64,000 nucleotides of DNA from Lindgomyces ingoldianus (Eukaryota; Ascomycota; Dothideomycetes; Pleosporales; Lindgomycetaceae): the NCBI RefSeq assembly GCF_010093535.1, contig NW_022985193.1, positions 373,591 through 437,590 of the forward strand, read 5' to 3'. Both the position numbers and the translations under genes were made by a program. Below, in pieces: positions 49,701 through 60,044 of the stretch (the stretch's first letter is position 1; each line of letters opens with the position of its first letter). Under the pieces are notes generated by a model, which saw only the letters and a program-made list of their open reading frames with translations, was not told the DNA's origin and did not search any database.

Positions 49701-52639
49701 TGATCTTCCTTTCTACTGCATTGGGTTCAAATCGGCTGCACCGGAGTACACTCTACGAACTCGTATCTGGGCATCTCTTCGATCACAGACCCTGTACCGT
49801 ACAATTTCCGGTTTCATGAACTACAGCCGTGCGATCAAGCTTCTCTACCGTGTTGAGAATCCCGAGGTCGTCCAGATGTTTGGAGGTAATTCTGACAAGC
49901 TTGAGCGCGAACTTGAGCGCATGGCTCGACGCAAGTACAAGATCTGCGTTTCAATGCAACGCTATGCCAAGTTCTCGAAGGAGGAGCGCGAAAACACCGA
50001 ATTCTTGCTCCGTGCTTATCCGGATCTCCAAATTGCCTACCTGGACGAAGAACCACCCGTTAACGAAGGCGAAGAGCCTCGTCTATACTCGGCTCTTATT
50101 GACGGGCACTCTGAGCTCATGGACAACGGCATGCGTCGACCTAAATTCCGAATTCAGCTCTCCGGTAACCCCATCCTTGGCGACGGTAAATCAGACAACC
50201 AGAACCACAGCATTATCTTCTATCGTGGAGAGTACATCCAACTCATCGATGCCAATCAGGACAATTACTTGGAGGAGTGTCTAAAGATTCGAAGTGTCCT
50301 GGCCGAATTCGAGGAAATGACTACCGACAACGTCTCACCCTACACTCCTGGTATTCCGAACACCAACTTCAACCCGGTCGCTATCCTAGGTGCGCGTGAA
50401 TATATTTTCTCTGAAAATATCGGTATCCTCGGTGACGTCGCTGCTGGAAAGGAACAAACATTCGGTACTATGTTCGCTCGTACTCTGGCCCAAATCGGCG
50501 GCAAACTGCACTACGGTCATCCAGATTTCCTCAACGGTATCTTCATGACTACTCGTGGTGGTGTTTCCAAGGCACAAAAAGGTCTTCATCTTAATGAGGA
50601 TATCTATGCTGGTATGAATGCCCTGATTCGTGGTGGTAGGATAAAGCATTGCGAGTACTACCAGTGTGGTAAGGGTCGTGATCTTGGATTTGGCTCTATC
50701 CTCAACTTTACAACCAAGATTGGCACCGGTATGGGAGAGCAAATGCTGTCTCGGGAGTACTACTATCTCGGCACCCAACTTCCGTTGGATCGCTTCCTAT
50801 CCTTCTACTACGCCCATCCTGGATTCCACATCAACAACTTGTTCATCATGTTGTCTGTCCAATGCTTCATGTTCGTTCTCCTCAACCTTGGCGCCTTGAA
50901 GCATGAAACCATTCTCTGCCGATATAACAAGGATGTACCGATCACGGACCCTCTCTTCCCTAACGGTTGTGCCAATCTCACTCCGGTCTTCGATTGGGTT
51001 GCCCGTTGCATTGTCTCCATCTTCATCGTCTTCTTCATCTCTTTCGTGCCTCTCGTGGTGCAGGAGTTGACCGAACGCGGTTTCTGGCGCGCTGCCACTC
51101 GTTTGGCTAAGCACTTCTCCTCACTCTCTCCTCTTTTCGAAGTGTTCGTTTGCCAAATTTATGCGAATGCCCTCCACACTGATCTGTCATATGGTGGAGC
51201 TCGATATATCGGTACTGGACGTGGCTTTGCAACTGCGCGTATTCCCTTCGGCATTCTCTACTCTCGATTTGCTGGCCCCTCCATTTATATTGGTGCTCGA
51301 TCTCTGATGATGCTTCTTTTCGCCACGATGACCGTTTGGGGCCCATGGCTCATCTATTTCTGGGCATCCCTGTTGGCTCTCTGTATCTCTCCCTTCGTGT
51401 TCAACCCACACCAATTCTCCTGGGACGACTTCTTTATCGACTACAGGGAATATCTCCGCTGGCTCTCTCGCGGAAATACACGCTCTCACAGCGCGTCTTG
51501 GATTGGGTACTGTCGTCTCTCACGAACTCGTATCACTGGGTACAAGCGCAAGGCTCTTGGAGACCCATCGTCTAAGTTATCTGGTGACGTCCCCCGCGCC
51601 CACTTCAGCAATATCTTCATGAGCGAGATCGTCGGTCCTCTGGTCCTAGTTGCCATTACCCTGATCCCGTACCTCTTCATCAACGCTCAAACTGGCGTGA
51701 AGAACGCTCAGCAAGAGCAAGATTCCCCAGATATCAAAGCAACGAATTCGTTAATTCGTGTTGCTCTTGTTGCTTTTGGCCCCATTGCTGTCAACGCCGG
51801 TATCCTTGGAGGACTGTTTGGCATGGCCTGCTGCATGGGACCAATCCTCAGCATGTGCTGCAAGAAGTTCGGCGCCGTCCTCGCTGCGATTGCTCACGGT
51901 GTGGCCGTCGTCATGCTCCTTGCGTTCTTCGAAGTTATGTTCTTCCTGGAAGGATGGAGCTTCACCAAAGCGTTGTCGGGTATGATTGCCGTTGTGGCCA
52001 TTCAGCGATTCTTTTACAAGCTCATCATCTCCCTTGCTCTCACTCGTGAGTTCAAGGCTGATAGTGCCAACATCGCCTGGTGGACTGGCAAGTGGTACGC
52101 CATGGGCTGGCATACCATTTCCCAGCCTGGCCGTGAATTCCTTTGCAAGATCACCGAGCTCGGTATGTTCGCTGCCGATTTCATTCTGGGACACGTAATT
52201 CTGTTCCTCATGCTACCGGCATTGTTGGTCCCCTATGTCGACAAGTTCCATTCGGTCATGTTGTTCTGGCTCCGCCCAAGGTATGTAATTTTCTCCCGTC
52301 AACAAATCGCAGATGCTAATCCTTCATAGTCGTCAAATCCGACCTCCAATCTATTCCCTCAAGCAGACGAAACTTAGAAAGCGAAGGGTCATCCGCTATG
52401 CCATCCTTTACTTCCTTATCCTCATCATCTTCGCTGCATTGATCGCTGGTCCCATCGTTGCTGGCAAGTTCCTCAAGTCCTTGCCTACGATTCCGATGGA
52501 CCTTCTTCAACCCACCGGCCTGAACAACAATGACACAAGCGGCCAAGTCACAGGTACTTGCGTCAATGGTCCTTGCCCAGGTGGAGACGGTGGTAGCGTT
52601 GCAACAGCAACAGGTGGCGCTCGTTTCAGGGCTTTCTAA
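46709..52639 (+). CDS. FKS1: Beta-1,3-glucan synthase catalytic subunit
   Basis: Four exons (46709-46863, 46919-47059, 47115-52280, 52330-52639) give 1,923 aa, normal for filamentous-fungal Fks1. The first about 95 residues are a Tyr/Gln/Gly/Asp-rich low-complexity tail ([14 protein letters not shown]), followed by [19 protein letters not shown], a conserved motif. Then come an N-terminal cytoplasmic domain, a first block of membrane helices, the large cytoplasmic GT48 domain (for example [20 protein letters not shown] and [20 protein letters not shown]) and a second block of helices. Echinocandin hot spot 1 reads FLTLSLKDP at residues 681-689 with the wild-type serine; hot spot 2 lies near 1392 (DWVARCIV). 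The enzyme polymerises UDP-glucose at the plasma membrane under Rho1 control. The last exon encodes a final membrane helix and a Gly/Thr-rich tail. Confidence 0.97.
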
Positions 52640-53299
52640 AAGTGCGATAATGGTATGAGATTCACCCCTAGTGGACTAGTGCCTTAGGGGAACATGCATT
52701 GTACAACATGGCAGAAGCAAGCATGACGCCTGGTGACCACGGTCCCATAATGATTGTAATATTCGAGCCGTCGACTGCTGCGTCTCTTTTGTGTTTTTGG
52801 TGTTTGGGGGTGGGGGATAGATGCACTTCGGTTTCCCTCTCTTTTTTTGATTGTCTTCTGCGCCTTGAGTGCGGCCTACACATATACTACTATGGCTGGT
52901 TCGGAGACGGATTAGGGCGGCAATATGCTAGATAGTGACTGCATATTAAATACAAGGTCTACTACCATAATGCAAGGGCAAATTCCACAAAATCATTCAA
53001 CTGCTCCAATGGTTGTCCCGGTGTATGTCTCTCCACCATGGTCTATCAATCTACAATGATTAGAACATATTCCGTTCTGGTTCAGATATCCCTAAACTAT
53101 TCAGAGCACCAGGGATATATATATATCATGCAGTTGATCTGCATTGCCTACGGGTTTGAAAGCACCAGGTCGGAAAGGCAGACAGGATTACTTTTCCAGA
53201 TTATATCTCTGATATATCCGACCATCTCCATCACACATCGGTTCCGGTCCCTATTCCAGCGCTCCAGTCTCCGGGGATCAATACGGTGCTAGGGAATAT
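52640..53299. other. 3' flank of FKS1
   Basis: No gene is seen. The first 200-300 bases are likely the FKS1 3' UTR. The sequence becomes AT-rich to the right, towards the pseudogene. Confidence 0.4.
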
Positions 53300-55460
53300 C
53301 TGAAAGTTGGGACCATGTAAAATTGTTTCTAAGTTAGATTTTCATCTAAGACATTTTCTAGGGCTCATGGGCACAGTCCGTTACATAGGTGATCGTATCA
53401 TCAAATATTCTACGCTGGAGGTAAATGGTTGGTTTTCTAAGTTTGTGAGCCGAGGACGAAAGGACTCACACAGGTTTTTGATGTCAACTTTCCGGGTCGA
53501 CGAGTTCGCCTCTTATTGCTAAATAGTTGCCCTAAAACACATGAGCGCTAGAAGTTTATGCACATTTCGACGATCTGTGGCGAACTCCAGCTCCACTTTT
53601 TTATGGATAAGAAAGTCCCATACTGTGAGCCCAACAATTGAACTCTCTTCTGCTTGTCTGCGTAGACAAAATTCCATACCAGGCACTGGTGAGCCCTTCC
53701 ATGTCATTATCCGTATCACTAATGTCAAACTTAATCGCGTGGTGAAGTTGGTGGAAAGAATCCGGGAGGGCTATGTCTTCTAGATTAAGATAGCACTGGT
53801 AAGATGTTTTCCAAACCCTGCGTTTGTTGTTACATGGACGATCCTTCGGTAGAAGTCATCTATATCCACAGGAGTACTTGAGGAATTGGTTTGCCATCTC
53901 TTCTTGCCTAGGCAACCCAGGTACAGGCAGAAATTCTTAGTTAGCTTTGAGAAATAAAGAAATATCCTGATTGACTTGATTTTATATGGCGGCTTTTCAC
54001 GTGACCTCAATCCTTGGGTCAGTGTTGTTCAGATACTTGTAGACTGGATCTCTCCATGTCATAAGTAAGCACAGTGACTAGAGCTCTTGCACCCTCGCCA
54101 GATATGCCGTAAGCTCTAAATATCCTCCGAATTCATTAATGGCGTCTATGATCTAAAATTGAAGTCGGCGTAAGCGTGTACTAAGATTGTATGCATATTT
54201 GACGACGCCAGAGAAAAACATGATTCACCTGGCTGGTCGAAGTATCCTGCTAATTTCATGCGATGTTCGTGGTAGCGGTGAGAGTCCTCGGGCGAAATAT
54301 GGCCATATGCAACGCCATTGACCGCAAGAAAGAACTCATTGTAGATAAGTCTAGTCTCCTTTCCACCAAAAAAAGAAGCAGCAGTCCAGGTCACGTTCTC
54401 GGAGATAGCTGATGATACCGGCGGATAAGACAATATTCCCTGCCCTGAAAGCCCCCAAGGTATTAGCAACCTTGAGAGCGATGCATCCTGTCACTGCAAA
54501 AACCCATCTTTCTGTAAGAACGATTCCCATGTCCGCGGCAACTAGACAGAGTCATATATCGTCACGTCACCGCCTGGCGTGTCCGAAACCCCCAGAGATT
54601 CCCTAATTACCTTAATCGCGTTTGCCGTTTCCCTGATTCTTGTAGACACCTTTTGCCTTTGATTGTGGTGCCCAATGTGTTTCGAATGATTAAATACGAT
54701 GGGTCCTCTCGAGAATCAAGGAATCTCACGATGATTAAAATTTAGTGCCCTTCTCCTCTCATATGGGAAATTCAATATCGCACGGTGTTTCTCAATTACA
54801 AGACCAATTCCAATGCCAAGGTTCATGGGCTTGTTCTCAAAGGAGAAAAGGCCGCAATACCGCAGGAGTTCTTCACTAATTGCTGAAGAACGGGTGATTT
54901 TGATGAAATAACCGTGAGAAAAGGATATAATATTGGAACCAGTGTCAAGATGGGTCTAAGTGTATCGACAACTCCGGCCATTTAATAGCGAGCTGCAAGG
55001 AATAGAAGCGCATAAATATTGCGAACGAAAGAGCTGAACTTTGGAATTGGGTGACCGAGGATAAAGGCTTTCTGCATGAGGATCCCCCACATACTGTGGC
55101 AAACACAGATCATGAGAACCTAAAGCGTCCAAGCTTCCACATCGTAAATACTGAGAGGCCGATTTACACTTCCCCACGAGTGATACCCGGAAAGTCGTGA
55201 ATATCTTCAAGTCGACATCGCACAAAACCCGTAACGTTGAGAGTCGGGTTGTGGCTCAGGCCTGATAGGTGGCCGAAGGTGTTGAGCCTAACGTCTTGGA
55301 AAGCGTCGTCTTTGGGAAGCCAGTCCTGTGGCCCAAAAGGAGACAAACCTCCATTTTGGCTCAAGTACTCAGCGAGGCGCCGTTGAAGCCATAGATGAAT
55401 ATCAAGCCAGCGACTACCTCCTGCTGGGGTTCGTGAAGCGTGTGAGGCTAATTGTAACCT
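53300..55460 (-). pseudogene. Decayed fungal NLR-like gene: alpha/beta hydrolase plus NACHT domain
   Basis: Collinear fragments of one protein occur on the minus strand in several frames. The hydrolase part has LHEPQQEVVAGLIFIYG (about 55,380-55,435), GPQDWLPKDDAFQDVRLNTF, CHSMWGILMQKAFILGH (the GHSMGG nucleophile elbow with Gly-to-Cys and Gly-to-Trp changes), LVIEKHRAIL and DSREDPSYLIIRNTLG. The NACHT part has a ruined P-loop (RAGNIVLSAGIISYLRE), LSTMSSFLRSMALHMA, the Walker B block IIDAINEFGGYLELTAYLAR (about 54,090-54,150), then NQDISLFLKAN and EFLPVPGLPRQEEMANQFL. The post-NACHT block reads LTVWDFLIHKKVELEFATDR (about 53,560-53,620). In-frame stops include 54078-54080 (TAG), 53997-53999 (TGA) and 53937-53939 (TAA). 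This order is that of fungal NLRs with an SesB-like hydrolase effector domain. No C-terminal repeats are recognisable. Confidence 0.8.
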
Positions 55461-56700
55461 TTGGACTTTCCAGATTACCTTCGCCTAGACCCTCCTTCCG
55501 GACAAGAGTTCATAAAATCAAAGATAAACTCAAAGTGTTTGTAAAGTACATCTTGCCAAGGGATATAGGACATCCTAAGTCCATATGGGTTGCAAGGGTC
55601 GTCCAACTCGGGCAAGGCTGAGCCAGTGCCACACCGAGATGTTTCGAAGTGTTGACAGAGCGGATGTACTTTGACTTGGCATAAGTTGGTCTGGTTAGCT
55701 CTACAACTTTCCGGAGAGCATAAATCTAATCCCCTTATATACCGGGCAGAGGAAAGGATAACAGCGAGAGGGCTCCAAGTGCAATGAATACTTACTCCAG
55801 AATTTCGAGTCTAACCGTGCTGCAGGTCTTGCTCGTGCCGCTGCCCAAGCTCAGCGACATGCTGACTAGTCAATGCCACCCTCCTGGTACAGCCTTGGGG
55901 CTGTGCTGCAGTGAAGGACATATAAGGAATATGTCCTTCGTACACTTCCGAACATTACTCTACAGCAATACTAGTAGCGGAATGGTAGACGCTTCGACCT
56001 GTGATCAGGAGATTGCAGTTTCTAAGACATCTATATCATCTGTTGATGAAGGTGTAGAATTGAGTAAGAAAAGAATTCGCTGAAGCTTCCTTCTAGACGC
56101 GTTCCACTTAAATATGGTGTTGGCGAATAGGTAGTGGATGATACCGGCAAAGCAATGATGTTGGTAAACTCAATGCACGATAGGGCATCATACTGCAATG
56201 CCTGAATATCTCCTGCCCTGGCTAATTGGATGGGCCAAATCGCGTTCTAGGTATCGCGAACATGTTGGCACAGTTACAGGAGAATGGACGAAGTCCCACC
56301 TTTGTGAGGTTCAGGTTTTGCGTCCCTATGTCCCAAGAATCTTACCTTTAGGAAATTTGGGTCTACAAAGAAGAGCTTCCACAGGACTATGTTTGACTCC
56401 TGGGAAGCTAGCTTTTGGCGCAGCATTCAGCATTTGTTCGACCTAGTCCCAATACTATGAGGAAGGGGAAACAGAGTTGAGGATTAATGAATTTTAAGGT
56501 CAACGGATAGCAGCTCGGGTCACTAGATCTTACATAAGCAGCCAAAGATGCGTGTCACATGATAAGGAATAAGCACGTGATTGTTCCGTCGTCCCGAAAT
56601 TACACCGACCTCCGCGACCTCCGCAAAGTGACCTAAATAAACCTTTTAATCTTCCCAGTCTGAAGGCTTCTTTCCCGCGAACTTACATATCTGATCTACC
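55461..56700. other. Intergenic region upstream of LCB1
   Basis: About 1.2 kb with only short, domain-free open frames. The left part may contain further eroded sequence from the NLR relic. The LCB1 promoter must lie at the right end. Confidence 0.35.
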
Positions 56701-58442
56701 ATGGACCTCAATGAAGCACAGAGTACTATAGTGCGCCTCTTTAGCGACGCCAATGTGCAATTTCACAAGATGCCTGGGTCTGCCATCATCCTGAGATATA
56801 TCAAGTCGAGTTACCAAAATGACCCTGTTCGTTCTGCAATCGAACTCTTCCTTTTCCTTTTCGCAGTGCGGTATTTGTTGGCTCCGACGTACTCAACGCA
56901 GAAGAAGAAGCATGTTGCTTTGACCGAGGAGGTACGGAATTCCGTGTCTACTGTGCAATGCTCACGCGCACACTAAAGGGGTGAATAGGAGATCGATGAG
57001 TTAGTTGAAGACTGGACGCCTGAGCCTCTAGTAGCTGCACCTACACCATCAGAGCAGTTGGAGAACGAGAAGCGCCCGGTCATTGTTGGGTATGGCGGTA
57101 GCTCGCAAGTGTTCCTACCAACTTGCTGACCAATACGTAGGCCTTCGGGACCAAAGTCGAAGCTGTCGACTGGCCGAACCGTAACGAACCTGGCATCCTA
57201 TAACTTTTACAATTTCGTGGCAAATGAGAGCTTGAAAGAAAAGGCTATACAGACGCTTCGGACATATGGCGTGGGACCATGCGGACCGCCTGGTTTCTAC
57301 GGAACGCAGGACGTGCACATGAAGACAGAAGCAGACGTTGCGGCACACCTTGGGACACCGGCCTGTATTGTCTACGCGCAGTCATTTTCGACTATCTCCA
57401 GTGTTATCCCCTCCTTCTCCAAACGTGGCGACATTATCGTGGCCGATAAGTCAGTGAATTACGCGGTGCGGAAAGGCATTCAGATTTCACGAAGCACGGT
57501 CCGATGGTACGAACACAATGACATGGAAGATTTGGAGAAGGTTCTTCAGCGAGTCACCAAAGAGCAGGCGAAGAAACCCCTAACCAGGCGCTTCATCATC
57601 ACAGAAGGTCTGTTTGAGAATGTGGGTGACGTGGTCAACCTGCCTAAGCTTGTGAGTGGCATTTATGCTCTGCCGCTTCATTAGCAGGATTCTAATGACT
57701 ATAGATTGAGCTTAAGCTTCGTTTCAAATTCCGACTCATCCTCGACGAAACATGGTCATACGGTGTGCTTGGCAGAACTGGACGCGGTGTAACCGAAGCA
57801 CAAAACGTGGATGCCACGGAAGTCGATATGATCATTGGCTCCCTATCTGGACCTCTCTGTGCTGCTGGTGGATTCTGCGCCGGAACTGAGGAAGTTGTTG
57901 AGCACCAACGTATCTCCTCCGCGTCTTATACCTATTCCGCTGCGTTGCCTGCGATGTTAGCAACCACGGCTAGCGAGACAATATCAATGCTGCAGGAGCA
58001 GCCCGAGATACTAACCGGCCTACGAGATAACATCAAGGCGATGCGAGCACAGCTGGATCCTCGAAGCGATTGGGTTAAATGTTCTAGCTCCGTGGACAAT
58101 CCGATGATGTTACTTGTTTTGAAGCCTGAAGTCATAGCGTCTAAGAACTTTACCCTTCAGGATCAAAGTCAGTTGTTTCAGGATATTGTGGATGAGGTAA
58201 GGACACTTGATACCTTGGGCATATAGCAAGCTAACAACAAACAGTGTGTTGCTAATGGCGTTTTAATCACCCGACTGAAGAATATGCCTCTAGCTCTTGG
58301 AACAAACCCTCGAGATCAAGGCTGGCAGCCTCAACCAGCTCTCAAAGTCTGCGTCACATCCGGTCTGACGAAGAAAGAGACTGAGAAAGCTGGCATTATT
58401 ATAAGGCATGCCATCACCAAGATTATTACAAGGCGAAAATAG
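56701..58442 (+). CDS. LCB1: Serine palmitoyltransferase subunit 1
   Basis: Five exons (56701-56931, 56989-57089, 57141-57651, 57705-58196, 58245-58442) give 510 aa. An N-terminal membrane helix (AIELFLFLFAVRYLLAPTY, about 40-60) anchors it in the ER. The fold-type I aminotransferase domain has TNLASYNFYNFVANE, YGVGPCGPPGFYGTQDVH, HLGTPACIVYAQSFS, RRFIITEGLFENVGDV and LDETWSYGVLGRTGRGVTE. As in all Lcb1 subunits, the PLP-binding lysine motif is absent; that lysine comes from the partner Lcb2. The heterodimer condenses serine and palmitoyl-CoA to 3-ketosphinganine, the first step of sphingolipid synthesis. All introns are 48-57 nt and every junction falls within conserved sequence. The ATG is preceded by a normal leader. 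Confidence 0.95.
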
Positions 58443-59371
58443 TTTGTTTTTGGAGCATGCTTCATATCATTACACTATTAGCGCATGGAAGGCGTTCACG
58501 GCGCCGTCAGAGGCAACCGGAGGGGTTTTAGATTTGGGGTGGCATTTTCCCTTTGTAGACAACACCTCCTAATGCTTAATACTAATATCCTCCTGAAGCC
58601 CTTTAAGTATTGGTGTCCTGTTGAATACTTTCTTCGTGCCGCAAACAGTTGAATTGGGGACCAGAATGGCCTATTCTATTTCAAAAATCTCTAATCTGGG
58701 ATTCTATGTTCACTAATGCAAGGAGTTGTCGCAAGGTTGATGAGCGAAATCATTCCCAGCCTCCCCCTGTATGCCCAGCCATCGTGATTGCGGCGAGCCT
58801 TCCCTTGTCCGAACACAACAACACTACCTAATCACCCCATCACATCACAGCCCAGGAATCTCCTGCACTCTCTCAACTTACCATTCAACCTTCCATTCCT
58901 TTTGTCGCGTATTGCTTCTTCGTCGAGTTCTCAAATCTACCACCTCCGAAACTTCCGCGACAAGCCTCTCACCACGTTCTTGCGTTCTCCACACGTCATT
59001 CGCTTGCGCCCACTTCCACGGTCGTGGCAGCATACAATTGAAGCTTCCAACCCCCCTCGGGATTTTCGAAACGATTTCCCGGCCCCGCTGCTTTATCGCT
59101 GGGTCTGTGCAGAACTTTGGGTGTGGACTAGATTAAGTGGGAGGCGAAAAGCGAGGTGCAACCAAGGCTGAGCTTCTCGGGCGCTCCATTCCTGCGAGGC
59201 ACAGCTTGGAGTGATCGCGCGCAGCTTTCCCTAGAGGAATTGAAGTCCGAACCACGTTCTTGAAAGCGCATGTGAGAGCGGAGGAACTTCATTGCACAAT
59301 CTTGAACGCGACAGCCAAGGCTGTCCGTTATCCTGCAAGCTTCCTATACATTACCCTAAAAGAATCTCGAC
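58443..59371. promoter_or_regulatory. Spacer upstream of the membrane-protein gene
   Basis: About 930 bp between two plus-strand genes. Short frames (for example at 58771-59171) overlap in two registers and are C-rich leader-like sequence rather than genes. No RNA gene is seen. Confidence 0.35.
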
Positions 59372-60044
59372 ATGGCGCGCACAATAGTAGGCTCCGCGGT
59401 GGTGGTGAGAGAGAAGTACTACTGGCCAGATTTGCAATTGAACATTTGGACCATCATCATGCTGGCAACGGCCGGGACGATACTGGGAATATCTGCAAAC
59501 TTCATGATCATCCAGAGTCAGATGCAGCGAGACACGCCATGGTGGGTACCTCTCATCATCTTTCTCCTTCCCCAACGGCCAAGGAGAGAACGTTAAGCTA
59601 ACAAAGCCCTCTAGGATCTTCCCCTACGGCGTCACAGTCGGCGCTCTCACCATGGTCGTCATCTTCATCGAACTCCTTCTCATTGCGCAGCGCCGCCTGC
59701 TCCCTGGGATCATGATGTTACTCTCCTTCATCCTGATAGTACTCTTCATAACGGGGATAATTGGAACTTCAATACAGCTTTTTGCTGGTCCGAATGTCAA
59801 CAATCTGTGCAATGCATTCGTGAACAACCAGAGGCAACACGGGGCGAGTTTGAATACGCTGGGGTGGCTGGAACAGAACAGTATCTGTACGATTCCTCTT
59901 CAGAGAACAAGGGCGACAAACATACTAATCTGGTGTGTAGGCCAAAGTTGGAGTGCATTATTCGCCTTCTGGATCATAGGGTCCGTCTTCCTGGTATGGA
60001 TGATGGTTATGGCGAGCCAGGTCAACCAGAATCAATACGACTAA
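59372..60044 (+). CDS. Four-helix membrane protein, function unknown
   Basis: Three exons (59372-59541, 59615-59886, 59941-60044) give 181 aa. Hydrophobic helices lie at about 25-47 (IWTIIMLATAGTILGISANF), 60-82 (VTVGALTMVVIFIELLLI), 86-112 (LLPGIMMLLSFILIVLFITG) and 150-173 (LFAFWIIGSVFLVWMMVMA). An extracellular loop between helices 3 and 4 has two cysteines (NLCNAF, NSIC). This four-helix layout resembles MARVEL-type membrane proteins, but no diagnostic motif is present, so this is only a topological comparison. Both introns restore the frame exactly (PW-IFPYGV and SIC-QSWSAL). The tail is short and ends NQNQYD. Confidence 0.8.

Noticed and set aside
58771..59171. Two overlapping plus-strand frames of 121-127 codons
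   Set aside because: C-rich leader-like sequence upstream of the membrane-protein gene; no domain.
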